From NCBI GenBank assembly GCA_030374765.1, contig JARGXX010000022.1, positions 930,001-994,000 on the forward strand: DNA of 64,000 nucleotides, in the 5' to 3' direction. The translations under genes and the position numbers were made by a program. The stretch comes from Agarophyton chilense. Lineage: Eukaryota; Rhodophyta; Florideophyceae; Gracilariales; Gracilariaceae. Of the stretch, positions 22,791 to 35,275 are shown piece after piece (the stretch's first letter is position 1; every line of letters starts with the position of its first letter). Under the pieces are notes generated by a model. That model was not told where the DNA came from. It searched no databases and saw only the letters and a list, made by a program, of their open reading frames with translations.

Positions 22791-25700
22791 CCACATGAGG
22801 TCGACCTGTACACGTGTCGCCTGTAAAATACCTCAGGGCCCGGCGGCGTACAGGGCTCAACCGTTATCATCGATTGTTCACAACTTCCCAGAAAATCCTT
22901 GCTCTCCCGCCGCCGCGTAGTATTTATCGTTTCTGGTTGGGAGGCTCTACCGCCCCCGCCCTCCCGCCGCTTCATCTGAGGACGAGGACGGGGATGTTAA
23001 CGTACACCACAAGAAAGTCGTTAAGGGCAAGTCTGCCACGAACAACTCATACGCCGAAAGCGAAATTAACTCGCTACCAAGTGAAGAGGAAACCTCCACA
23101 AGAATATGCCGCAGCGCCAGTGCACCCTATTGAGATACGTTCCACCCACATTTCCGACACTTGGACGAAAGAAATACCGAGACTTCGGAATAAATCGTTG
23201 GAAGCGGTACTGAAACTGCGGAGCCTTCGAATTCACTGACAACGCTGCTGTGCGAGCCCTCACGTGAGAAGGCGGGACACACCACTGCGCGAGGCACTCT
23301 CAGCAATCAATAAAAACTCGCAAGTGAAGAACCGCCCCCATTTCGTGATACAGACCAATCAGCGCCCAAGGCCGTCAATCTTCTGTTGCACGCCGCAAAG
23401 AGGCACAACCGCCTCCTTCGTGACCTTCTCCACCGTGAGGATGGAGATTATCACGGAATTCCGTGGAGCGCGACCCAAAACTCTATCTTGAAAATGAGTG
23501 TGCGGCACAAACAAAGCCTTGTCGGAATGTCTACTAGCAGGAAGTCGTTATCAACCACTTTGCGGAACACTCATACTATTCCTATGGTGAACGACAGTAC
23601 CTTTTCCGTCGGTACGGCTATGGTTCCGAGGCTGACTGGGATAAACCGATTGAGCATGTTCCACGTTCAAAAGTTGTTTTATATCACCACTGAGCGCGGA
23701 CAGGGATTCTTGCGACGATCTTCAACGCCCAGGTCGGATATGGGAACCACCGTTGGGGAAGAGTACGAAGAACAGAAGAACAGAATACAAAAGAAAGAAA
23801 AATGTTTTAATAATTGAACTAAGAAGTAAGAAGAATGCACGATCAACTTGGTATTTATTCGATTATATCAGTATCAGACCGAGAAATAAGAAACTATCCT
23901 ACATTGAGAAACAGCAATTCTCGTTCGGGATCATCAACACCTTACGGATTAAGATGGTTACCACCTGAGTGGCTGCCTTGAAGGAGGGAATGCAAAGCCA
24001 CTCGCATCTCGAAAACGTCACCGCTGGCAGTGCTATTCCTCAGCCCCACCTCGCGTAAGAACTGAGAGATGAAAATCGCTTGACTCGCCGGGCCGGAACT
24101 TGCCCCGTTTGAAACGGTTTTACCTCAAACCAGGACGCCTACTGGCGAAGCCGGAGGTTTGCAACCCCCTCTTACGGCAGGAGCAGCTTTCGCAATACTA
24201 TCAGCATCCCTTTATGGCATGATAGTGCTTCCTGTATTAGGTTTCTCATCCATAAATTGGGATTCAACAACCTCAGTTGACTCCATACCCTGGTTGGGTT
24301 GATTGTCGCATATCGGCTCCTCACGATGGCAGACGTTATTTACTCGTCCACATCCACCAGTCCGACTGGATGCCTCTAAGATATATCGCTCAGCGATACG
24401 AAGCTCATTAGCTTTCTTCAAAGAGATCTAGTGTCCCTCCCAATGGTTTAAGTATATGAAGTCACCCGCGCGCGGAGCTGAACGCCCTGCTAACAGGTTC
24501 TGCGCCCGGCCACAGGTTGCATGTTCGCTCTTTGAAAGAGGGGCTCACGTCGAATCAACCTGTTCGATGAAATCGAAATGGTTCGGTACCTCTCGGGCGT
24601 TGGTTTCACCATGCAGTGTGATGCGCAAGTCTAAAGCACGAATGCTGACGCAAACCCTCAATGAGATAAAGCACAGTCAGTAAAAGTCGTAAACCTCCCG
24701 GAGAGTGAAGACTGCCCTGCCGATAATTCACTCGGTGACGATGACCGGGCAATTTCCGGACAGGGGATTCTTGAGGAGGTAAGACCTGTAATACTTGATG
24801 ACTGGAGGTACCTCAACGTAGCAACTTTGAAAAGCTTCGATATGAGATCACTGAGATGGTATGGGAACATAATTACTGCGTTGGTCAACCGCGCGAAGGC
24901 CTTCACACTTTTTCATACGGAACCATACACCTGAGCCGGGATCGCGCTCACCGCTCTAAATGGATCATTGCCAAGAAGTTCACACACCCCCACCGTTACA
25001 TGAAGCCGAATTAAGCCCGAATGATCTGCCGGAACAAGCACACGGCGTCGTGGCGCACAAGGGCAAGGCCCCCCCTCTACAAAAAAGTTTGAAACCCCGC
25101 TAGGTGGCCGAGATAGCCAATTGAACCTAAAATGCAGTACAGCATGATGTTAGAGCCCTGTCCATCGGGGATGAGGAATTCAAATAGAGCCCGCCAAGAG
25201 CGTTGATTCCCCGAAAGCACATTAGCGGCATGTGCCGAAGCTACCGATTTGGTCAAGCCGCGACTTAATGTAAAAACCGGAAAAGCTACACGTTTCCTCC
25301 AATCCTTCTAAGTGGTTACATGGACTGGCATATATCTCGGAAGTATTCCATTTTCATAGGTGTACATCGTCAAAAGGGGGTTATTGAACTCCGAAGTCTA
25401 GTGGAACCACGGTCCCAGCCAAAGTATAGAAGCTCCCAAAGTAGGTTGAAGACCGACGAGCCAGGTATATGATGGACGCATCAGAGGTGATTAATGTCCC
25501 ACATGAGAGACTCCTGCGTTCGTGACTGGTGCAATCGGCGATGCCGATGTCGTATCGTTCTGCAGTAAGAGCACTGAATGAAACCCCGAAGAATAGAATC
25601 CGGAGAAATACTCCTGCTGGGTGGTGTTGGTGTGATCGGGGTTTTTGTTGCTGTATTTCTTTGGTTGGAATATAGACCGAAGTTTTGGAGGAGAAAAACG

Positions 25701-26024
25701 GGGGACCGCTAGTGGATAGAGAAGAATCGGAAAAGGTGATCGTAGAATAGCGTACTTCGTGCACCCCAAAATTTGGGATTGTTCGCTGTCATAGGATTCG
25801 AGTTTCGCTGTCATTTGATTGTTACTTCGACTGGAAGAAATAACTGGTGACCCGGATTTTCTTAGATACACGATCTTCGCTGCTTTATCGTCCACCGCCG
25901 ATGTCGTACTCCCAGTTGAGGATGCGAATATGTAGTGCAACCGTCGTAAATGTGGTTTTCTACAACTTAGGATTTGTTTACCGCTCGCGAGTGTTATAGG
26001 TCATGCACCTATCAGGTTGCGTCA

Positions 26025-26650
26025 TTTATCGACGGACTGGTATGGGAATAAAGGTGTACGAGTGTGTGCCCAGCACTGCCGGCTAGTTCTATATTTTATT
26101 GTCTGCAATATTTTAAGGTGGAAAGTTTAATGTAGTTGTCTACACTATAAAGTGGCTCGGCGATCCTGAGTGACCACTTAGTAAATCCTCCCCACAGGGT
26201 TTTTGTGGCTCTTGGTGTTTTCCGTCTGCGCGTGCTACGACTCTTTTCGGAGGTTGTGCCGTGTTATCCACGGTAGACTTATCCTCTTCGTGTATTCGAG
26301 AGAAGTACCACCGTTGCTAGCGTCTGCTTATTACGACTCACGTATTCTCACCCCTGTCTATGGTTTCTCTATTTTGTTTACTTTGGCCTCCGTGCCCTAG
26401 GCCCCGCTCGCTCTATTGCCTGACCCCTTTTCACATTATTCCCACTCTCGTGGTTGAGTACCTTTTTACACCATTAACTTTAGCCTGACTCATTTCAATC
26501 CACTCTCCCCGCTTTTCGCACAGGTTTTCCTCGACCTTTCACCACTACTTCGTCGTACATTCTTGGAGAGGTTCCGTGTCTGTGCTACCCTCCAAAGGGG
26601 AAGATACAGAACGTCTTCGTTTTAATTGGTCTCTGGACCTTGCACCACAA
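26025..26650 (+). repeat. 3' LTR of Gypsy A
   Basis: Colinear with the two outer parts of the left LTR, including AGTGGCTCGGCGATC, CTCTTTTCGGAGGTTGTG and the terminal GGAAGATACAGAACGTC. Its right end abuts the integrase end of Gypsy B1, showing that Gypsy A inserted at or beside that older copy. Confidence 0.75.
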
Positions 26651-29501
26651 TATTTTCATAGTTTTTATGAGCCTTGAACGTCTTGGATGAATCATGAAGG
26701 CGCACTGTTACGCCAAAATCTTGCAAATACATACAGGTTTTCACTCCTTGTGATAACCCAAAGAGGAAGATATCACATGAAAGGTGTCAAAGTCGGGAAC
26801 CATAAAAAAACCTAAGGTATCTCACCATCGAAAGTCGAACCATTAAACAAAACCATCTTTCCAAGAGCTCTTTTAATTGAAGCCTACCCACCATTCTTTC
26901 TGACCTACCATTGGACATCGGTGCGTAAGCTAGAACAGTTCTTCACTTGATTCCTTTCTATTTCATGAGCGATGTGAGTGACCGATATGTGAAAGAAGTT
27001 GCATTGTCGGACACTAGGATATGAGGAATGTCAAACGGAGAGATGATTCCTTTCTTCACGAAATCTAAAACAGATTCCGACGTTGAGTTCTTTCTGGACA
27101 CAGAAATTGGCTAACCAGTGAGATTCTCAACCCAGATCACGAGGAGCTGATTCTCAGCCTTACTCTTTTGGAATGGTACTGAAAAGTATAATCAAAATAT
27201 ACCAAACAAAGAAGTAACCGTTGTACGAAGATTGCTGTAGTACCGTGGAAGTTGGAACATTTATTGACAAGCATCACACGTTTTCCTGTACTCATCGAAC
27301 TGTTGATACGTATTTTGCCACAAAATTGTTTTGGTGATGAATTTTCTTGCTGCTTTCCCATTCCCGAGTCCAATTTTATCATGAGAAAAACTCAGAGTAT
27401 CCATTCTCTGAAAAAGATCTTGCAGGACTCGTAGTTTTTTCGCAGTTATCCGAAACATTTTTGCATCCCCCACCAGGAACTGTTTATCTTAGCGTTTTAC
27501 TGTTAGAAGAACTGGGAAGTCATGTTCATTCATTGTCAACAAACAAAGGCAACGAGAAAAGTTCGCATAAAACGCTTCAAGTCTAGAAAACAGGTCAGTT
27601 TCTGCATTGAAACACACGGGATCTCTATCGTCTTCATTTAACTAGACTTGTGCACTAGTTTCAATTCTTAAAAAATAGTTTGTTGTACCATTGTCTTTTC
27701 CATCGCGATGGACTATCTTAAAGACATACTCGGCCAGAAAGTCAAGCAGTCGAGCTAGACGCACACGTTTGTCTCGTTTCTGGAAATCATACCAAAAGGT
27801 CATATGATTAGTAACATCTTTAAAAGGAATAGATCACAGCAAATTCGCCCTTACCTTGTTCTGTTGAAAAATGACTATTAGAGCTTCTCGTTCAGAGAAA
27901 GAATAATTCTTTTCCGGCGCAGTCACCGTACGACTAGCAAACTGCAATGAGAGGATCTTACCATCTTCTTTCCTCTGCGACAATACGGCTCCCAGCGAGA
28001 AATTTCAAGCGTTTGTGTCCACAACGAAAGTTTTCTCGAACTCGGAAAATAATAAAACTGGTGGTCCAATTAGCTTCTTTTTACAATTCATGGAATTCTT
28101 TCAGCATATCTTTTGTCTTCGTCAGCTTTCCATTTCCGGATGTAACACTGTGAAGCACAGCTGAAGTCTCAGTGAACTTTTTGATGAAACGAAGATAGTA
28201 GCCAGCCGGGCCAAGAAATGACCCGAGTTCAGTGGTTTTTGGGGGGTCAGTGCTTCTTGAATTCTATTAATCTTCTTCTGATCCAAGATAACCACGCTAG
28301 CGTCAAAAAAATTACTGTATAGCGACACTTTCGAAAGAGCAAAGATCATGCTCTTTTATGTTTTTCAAAATGAATTTGATGTGCCTCACATGCTCTCCAA
28401 GAGTTTTCGAGAAAATAATAGCGTAGTTAATATAGACCCGCTGGAAGGGGAGAACGTGGAGGACGAAATCCATCATAAGCAGAAAAGTGAAAGCGTCATT
28501 TATGAGGCAAAATGTCTCAATTTCAACCATGAAAGCTCCACACCTGCCTACAAATGTAGTCATCTCTTTGAATTCTTCTGACATTTTCACTTGCCACTTC
28601 CCAGAGAAAAGATCTTGCGCAGTGAAGAAATAGCATCCTCTTACGTCATAAATGATCTCCTGCATACGAGAAAGTGGCCAACGATCTGCTTTCATAACCC
28701 TCTAGAGTTCGTGGTATTCTACGCGGGATCTGGGACCCCCATTGTTCTTGGTTGCAATAACAACTGGATAGGACTATATTGATGCAGAATGGATAATGAT
28801 ACCAGCATCAAGCAGTAGGTTCATTTAAATCCGTATATTCTTGTTAAGCTTCGGGGACATTCTGCTAGCCCGGGAATGTATAGGCTTGTTGGTCGTGAGC
28901 TCAAAGAAATGTGATACTGGGACTTCAGCAGAAGTAAAATACGTCAGCTTCCAAGCAATTCCGTTAGCATCCATTCAATACAAAATAATTTCTTCCTTTT
29001 GTTCCGTAGGTAAAAGAAACAGTTTGGAAAACAACATTGTCTCCCGAGGATCAGACTCAGTTTTCTTCAATGCAGATTTCATTCCGAATTTTTCACTACC
29101 TGTGAAAGCCACAACCAGTCCTTTGTATTCAGAATCAGACTCTTCGACTACAGCATCAGGATCAGACGTAAATCATCGGTATGTGTTTCAGAGTCTTCTT
29201 CTTCTAAATCCTAAAGACGGTCATAACCAAGTATAACCCTTTATCCGGAAATTTTCATCTTTTCTTGCTCATTCACGAGATCACGGCAGACTTACAACCC
29301 CTACAAATGTGGACACTTAGTTTTGACATCAAACTGTGGTCTTTCAATGACAAGGAAAGGTAGTGGAACTGCTACAACGCCAAATGAAACCGGTATATCA
29401 TGGAGGGCATCCATCCAAAGAGTGCTACCTCCGTTGCATGCAGTGATTTGTTTTGAGCTTTTCAAAGGATACAAGGATAGTGTGCCGCAAAGAATGGTTG
29501 G
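26651..29501 (-). mobile_element. Gypsy B1: degraded Ty3/Gypsy copy (protease to integrase)
   Basis: Minus-strand parts colinear with Gypsy B2: protease region (~29,500-29,300), RT (~28,700-28,300, KADRWPLSRMQEII as in B2's KADRWPLPRMEEIF), RNase H (~28,000-27,700), the integrase zinc-binding part (~27,470-27,260) and the integrase core (~27,150-26,700). It is heavily broken, with many breaks, and looks clearly older than B2. Its 5' side meets the ~260 bp repeat at 29,502-29,765; its other end is cut by the Gypsy A LTR. Confidence 0.8.
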
Positions 29502-29765
29502 TATTTGTGGGCGCCATCATTGGTGTGACGCTGTGGGCTTGACGTTACAGTAAACTTCGGCGTAATAAAGCCTTTTCCTTTACTGAACTGCCCAGATAGA
29601 TGAAATGTGATATAAATATTTTGAAATAGTCTTCTTAAACTTCTTAAACAAACGCAACCGAAGACTTATGTCAATAGTCATTAGGGGTCAGACACCCTGG
29701 CTTCCGGTCAGACACTCCGGATGTGTAACGATTTCTTCAGCCTTCTCACTTCTGCTTTATCCAGA
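29502..29765 (-). repeat. Copy 1 of a ~260 bp LTR/leader repeat
   Basis: Nearly identical to 35,018-35,275 (about 15 mismatches by eye). It sits between the 3' side of Gypsy B2 and the 5' side of B1. Similarity stops sharply at TATCCAGA in both copies. It is best read as the LTR plus leader of this family, shared by two tandem copies. Confidence 0.7.
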
Positions 29766-32700
29766 AGCAGGCGTGTACAATCCCTACAAGGCTTCCCGAG
29801 GAGAGGTAATAACGAAAGGATAAGTTTTCACTCTATACCCGAACCAAGTCTTTACGACCGTCACAGGCTTTTCACCATGGGGGGCTCTCTAGACAGACCC
29901 AGTACCGTTGGTACACACAGACCGTCTCCCGTCCACGACCCCTGTACTGCGGCAAACGCCTCACAGATTTTTTATAATTTATGGGGTTGCTCTTCCAGGG
30001 GCAGTCGCCTCACTGGACCGCAGGCGGCAAACAACTCACCTTTTGATAAAGTTGAAGGGCTTGAAGCCAAAGGAAAATATATTGTTGTTGGGTGTTAATC
30101 GTTTTTTTTTAAGTCGTCCGAGGAAGAACTCGGAGACATCAGAGCCCTTTTTATAGAGATCTAGAACCTCGAAAAAGGAGCTAAAACGCATTAATACTCG
30201 ATAGTTACAACTATGTGCTTCTAGGTTACTCTAATTGCTGCTAGCAGCGATTAAAGCAGCACACTAACCAATAAAATTATAACAACTATATATTTTTCCT
30301 AATGCGCCATTATGGCTTTCGACGCCAGCGTTGAAATACAGAGTGAAGATCCTGCTGGCACTCCATAAACGTGTGTTCCAGCCATTCTGGAACACTTTAC
30401 GCATTACGAGACCCACATTGCCGCATACCTAACGGTTGCTACGCCGTGGCAACCTTAAGTCCTTAGCTTCCAGTAGTTGCGGGATATAGCGCTTTAAACG
30501 ACTTGCATGTATCCCTTGACGAGTGTATCGGTTGTGATGCGAGACCAGAATGTACCTGGGGTGATCTGCTCGAACAACACGGCAAGGTCCATAGAATTTT
30601 GAGGATAAGGCTGGCCATTAGACTGTCGCATTCAGTGATTTCCCCTTTGCTACGAGAACTTGGTGTCCAATATGAAATCTCCTTATCTTCTCCGAGCTCT
30701 CTTTGGTGATTCGTAAATCTGTGCGTCCTGCCCGAGGGTTACATACCGCCAAATTTTCTATAGTCCTGAACGTCTCGGATGAGCTATCAAGGCAGGCTGA
30801 TATGCCAGAGTCTTGTGATGACATACGGGGTTTCACTCCGTAAAGTAACTCAAAGGGCGAGATGCCACATTCAAGGTATCGACGTCGGTAACAATAGAGA
30901 ACTGATGACAATTCGTCATCCCAAGCCGAACCATTGGCCAAAACCTTCTTTCCAAGTGCCCTTTTAAGTGTACCAACCATTCTTTCTGCCCTACCATTCG
31001 ACATTGGTGCTTAAGCTAGAACCGTTCTCCATATGATTCCTTTCTGTTCCATGAATGATGTGAGTGACCGTGATGTGAAGCAGGTTACATTGTCCGACAC
31101 TATGATCCGAGGAAGGCCAAAGGGAAAGATAATTTCCTTCTTCACAAAATCCAAAACAGATTTCGACGTTGAATCCTTTGTTGGTGCAGCAATCGGCCAA
31201 CCAGTGAGATGCTCAACACAGACCAAGAGGAATCGATTCCCAGCCTTACTCTTCTGAAATGGTCCTGCAAAAGTTAATTGAAAATATTTCAAAGAGAGAG
31301 GAGACCGGTTTGCGAAGATTGCTGTAGTACCCGGGGAGTGGAGCCATTCTCTGACAAGCGTCACAACTTTTCACGTATTCACCTACCTCCCGATACATAT
31401 TACACAACCAAAACCTTTCGCTTATGAACTTTCTTGTAGCTTTCACATCCCAGTGCCCAATGTCATCGTGAAAAGATCGCCGAATGTCCTTTCTCTGAAT
31501 AAGATCAGGTACGACTCGTAGGCCATTCGCCGTTCTCCGAAACAGTTTTCCTTCCCAGACCAGGAACTGTTTTGCATTCCGTTTCACAGCTTGAGTAACA
31601 GAGGCGTCGAGTTCATTCAACGGCAACATACAAAGGTAGCGAGAAATGTTCGCATACAATGGTTCAAGTCCAGAAAGCTGGTCGGCGTCTGCAGTGAGAC
31701 AAACGAGGTCTCCTTCGTCTTCGTGTGACCTGATCTGTTCTCCATGTTCAATTCTCGAGAGATAGTCTGCTTCACCATTGTCTTTTCCAGCCCGATGAAC
31801 TATTTCGAAGTCATACTCTGCGAGAAAGTCAAGCCATCGATCCAGACGCCCATGTATGTCACGTTTCTGGAAAGTATATCGAAGGGCCATATGATCGGTA
31901 ACAACTTTGAAATGGATAGATGACAGCAGGTACACCCTAAACTTCTTCAGCGCAAATATGACTGCTAAAGCTTCTCGTTCAGAGACTGAATAGTTCCTTT
32001 CGGCTGCGGTCATCGTACGACAAGCATATTGCAATGGATGGATCTTACCATTCACCTTTTTATGCGACAATACAGCTCCCAATGAAACACTTGAAGCATC
32101 TATTTTCACAACGAAAGGCTTCTCAAACTCAGGAAATGATAAGACCGGTGGTTTGGTTAGCTTCTCTTTCAACTCACGGAAGGCTTCCAGCATATCATTT
32201 GTCCTTGTCAGCTTCTTTTTTCCGGATGTAGCACTGTGAAGCACAGCTGAAGTCTCGGCGAAATTCTTGATAAAACGACGATAGTACCCAGCCAGACCAA
32301 GAAATGACCTCAGTTCAGTGGTCGTTGAAGGTGTCGGTGCTTCTTGGATTCTGTCGATCTTCGATTGATCCACGAATACAACGTTCTTTTCAATGACGTG
32401 ACCGAGTAGCGATACTTTCGAAAGAGCGAAGAAACACTTTGATAAGTTCAGCTTAAGATCATGCTTCCTAATCCTTTTTAATGTGAGTTTGATGTGCTTC
32501 ACATGTTCTTCAAGACTTTTCGAGAAATTTACAACGTCGTCAATATATACCCGGACAAGGGAAAGACCGCGGAGGACAAAATCCATCATACGCTGAAAAG
32601 TGGAAGGGGCATTCATAAGGCCAAACGGCATAACTTCAAACATGAAAGTTCCATATTTACATACGAATGTAGTCATCTCTTTGCTTTCTTCTGAAAATTT

Positions 32701-35275
32701 CACTTGCCAGTACCCAGAGAAAAGATTTAGCGTTGTGAAGAGACAGCATCCTCCTAAGTCATCAAAGATCTCTTCCATACGAGGAAGTGGCCAACGGTCA
32801 GCTTTTATATCCCTCTTGAGTTCCCGGTAGTCCACACAGAATCGGGGACTCCCACCTTTCTTGGTTGCAATTACGACGGGAAAGGACCATGCCGATGCCG
32901 AAGGTGTAATGATACCAGCATCAAGTTGTAGGTCGATCTACTTCCGTATGAAGTCGTTATGCTTCGGAGACATCCTTCTAGCCCTAGATTATATAGTTTA
33001 GCTGGTCGTGAGCTCGAAAGAATGTGATACTGAAACCTCAGCAGAACGTAGATCTGTCAACTTCCAAACGATTACGTTGGCCTCCGTCAGATACGAAACA
33101 ATTTCTTCCTTTCGTTCCGTACGTAAATGAGACAGTTTGGAAAGCAGAAGATTATCCTGAAGATCAGATCCGGGGGCGCCCAGATCTGATTTTATTCTGG
33201 CTTTTGCATTCACTGTAAGAGCTACAACTAGTTCTTCATCCTCAGAATCAGATTCATCAACAGCAACATCAGAATCAGATGTAAATTCATTGCTCTCTGT
33301 TTCAGGGTCTTCTTCCTCTAAAACCTTAACACGGGCATAGTCGTAACCAAGTATAACTCTTTGTTCGGCGATCTTCATCTTCACTTGCTGGTTACCGAGT
33401 TCAAGGCAGGCCTGCAACATTTCCAAAGTTGGACCCCAATTATGACATCGAAAGGTGGTCCTTCTATGACAAGGAAGTCTAGTGGAACTGTCATAGTTCC
33501 AAATGAAACCGGCACATCGTGGAGAGCTCCCATGCAAAGTGCGCTATCCCCATTGGCTACGGTGATTCTTTTTGAAGTTTCGGTTGGATCCAAGGATAGT
33601 TTGTCACATAAGTTTGTTGATATTAAGTTAGTAACAGCGCCGGAATCCAGTAACGCCTCAGTTTCAGTCCCAAAGATTCCAACAGGGACGACTCTAAGAC
33701 GTCTCGGATACTTGCCTACAGGGCCAAGAAAAGGTCGACGAACAGCTTTCTGGAGGCTGATGAGCTTCCTGATTTGTTTCTTAGCATCATCGGCATCTCC
33801 ACGAATCAACTGACCAAACGTGATCTCCGAAGAGGCATTTGCCCATTCCGTTATCACATTATACTTGATTGCATGGTCGGGTATATTTTCTTTCTTCGAC
33901 TTTCTTGGTTTCGGCTTTCTCAGCTTCTTTTCGTCACTCTTCTGATGATGAAGTCTTTCGTGACGAAGCTGGTCCAACAAGAATGTAATGGGAGCTCTGC
34001 CATCCGAGCGGGGTTGCTTTGGGAAGGCTTGTCCGTCCATAGTTCGTTTTGTGGTAGCCACAACATCTGCCGTCTTCAGATTCTCCGTTACAATTGAAAC
34101 AGGCTCGGTCCCGCTTTTTTACTGGTTAGAATGCCCTCTCTTTTTTTCTGAGTCATTGGGTAATCTCCGAGCTTCTTCGGGCCCGATCTTACGCCTACAA
34201 GTCATCTCAGTGTGTCCCATCTTACCAAATCCGTTGCATCTTTTATCACGATGGGGGTTTGAATCACATTGGGAGGAAAAATGTCCAGGCTTTCTGCAGT
34301 ATGAACAGGACTTATCTAGATCCCGGCGGTCCGTTTGGGACTTCTTAACCATAAGAGACAACTATGCCAACTGATCTGCTAACTTGTCGACCTTTGACTC
34401 CAAGCCTTGAGAGGAAGGACTTCCGTTTGGCCTAGGATTGTGGATAATATGCTTGGGCGGTGTCACAAATGAGACATGGTGTCTCATGGTTTTTTTGGCA
34501 GAGTCGAATGCTTTTACTTGAATTATCAACTCATCATAATCCTCTGCACCTCGAAAAACGATGAACTGGGCAAGATCTGCGTATTCCACAACGGCCTTTT
34601 TCAATAAGCCGAACTTTTCTTTGGAATTGAATCCAGCTTTTTCGAAAAGGTTATCCATGAAATTCATAGAACGAACTAGGTCACCGTAATCCAACTTTGC
34701 CGAGATTGCTAATCGGATGTCTTCTTCCGGCTCTTCGACGTCACCAAAACCGTTGATAAAAGTCTTTTTAACAGAATCATAGTCCTTTGCTTCTTCGGAA
34801 AGAGACCCATTGATGGCATTTGTATCATAATAGAACTCGAACGCTTTATTTTCTAAGAAACCGAGTAACTCTAAGGCCATATCTTCTTTGGGTTTTCCTC
34901 TCATGGCGACATTTTCGAAGTAAAAGAAAAACTTAACGACATCAATCGAAGAACCATCATAAGTTGTGTTGGCAGAACCGGGTTCGGAGGAACTCTCTCC
35001 TCGAGAGTACCATGTGGGTGCCATCATTGGTGTGACGCTGTGGGCTTGACGTTACAGTAAACCTCGGCGTAATAAAGCCTTTTCCGTTACTGAACTGCCC
35101 AGATAGATGAAATGAGATATAAGTATTTTGAAATAATCTTCTTAAACTTCTTAAACCAACGCAACCAAAGACTTATGTCAATAGTCACTAGGAGTCAGAC
35201 ACCCTGGCTTCGGGTCAGACACTCCGGAAGTGTAATGATTCCTTCAGCCTTCCCACTTCTGCGTTATCCAGATGC
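29766..35275 (-). mobile_element. Gypsy B2: well-preserved Ty3/Gypsy element
   Basis: Read on the minus strand: gag (35,027-34,362), two CCHC knuckles (34,361-34,119, CSYCRKPGHFSSQC and a second related copy), aspartic protease (34,061-33,381, with the ALLDSGAVTNLIS active-site motif), a linker (33,537-32,998), RT-RNase H and the start of integrase as one long frame (32,835-31,246). That frame contains VYIDDVVNFSKS, VVKIDASSVSLGAVLS, and the HHCC segment FHDDIGHW...CDACQ. The integrase core and C-terminal part follow to ~30,430. It looks nearly whole with only a few breaks, so it is younger than B1 and Gypsy A. 29,766-30,430 holds no recognisable domain and is presumably the 3' untranslated part. 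Confidence 0.88.
35018..35275 (-). repeat. Copy 2 of the ~260 bp LTR/leader repeat
   Basis: The 5' end of Gypsy B2, directly before its gag start. See 29,502-29,765 for the partner. The word GTCAGACACYCYGG occurs twice inside each copy. Confidence 0.7.

Larger units (their letters stand above)
14928..26650 (+). mobile_element. Gypsy A: old Ty3/Gypsy chromovirus-like element with antisense accessory region
   Basis: Bounded by related LTRs (~14,928-16,100 and ~26,025-26,650). Parts in order on the plus strand: gag capsid region (~16,480-17,800; WPESLQYILTSYATNQKI and ALRDINQKP are typical) and a CCHC knuckle (CHICYEHDH, ~18,100); protease (~18,880-18,960, ILGCDCCDRFVD); RT (19,697-20,140, with LVYLDDVIVF); RNase H (~20,510-20,900, VETDASEYQVGCAL); integrase (~21,460-22,330, with LSDNGKQFASHFFEN); a chromodomain-like segment (~23,540-23,700, ending IEHVPRSKV). 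After this come a purine-rich stretch (~23,757-23,850) and, on the opposite strand at ~25,940-24,430, decayed remains of the antisense ORF seen whole in Gypsy D. It is heavily broken with many breaks; LTR divergence is visibly high, so it is old. It contains a SINE-like sequence, and its left LTR carries an insertion. Confidence 0.85.

Noticed and set aside
22814-23239. A 141-codon Arg/Thr/Pro-rich plus-strand ORF in Gypsy A.
   Set aside because: No counterpart with such a frame in Gypsy D and composition typical of a shadow frame; the neighbouring acidic frame reads more like the disordered tail that precedes the chromodomain.
25578-25712. A 44-codon plus-strand ORF in Gypsy A with a strong transmembrane-like segment, suggestive of an envelope-type remnant.
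   Set aside because: It lies exactly opposite the region homologous to the N-terminal part of the antisense ORF; the hydrophobic stretch is a by-product of Asn/Thr/Gln codons on the other strand.
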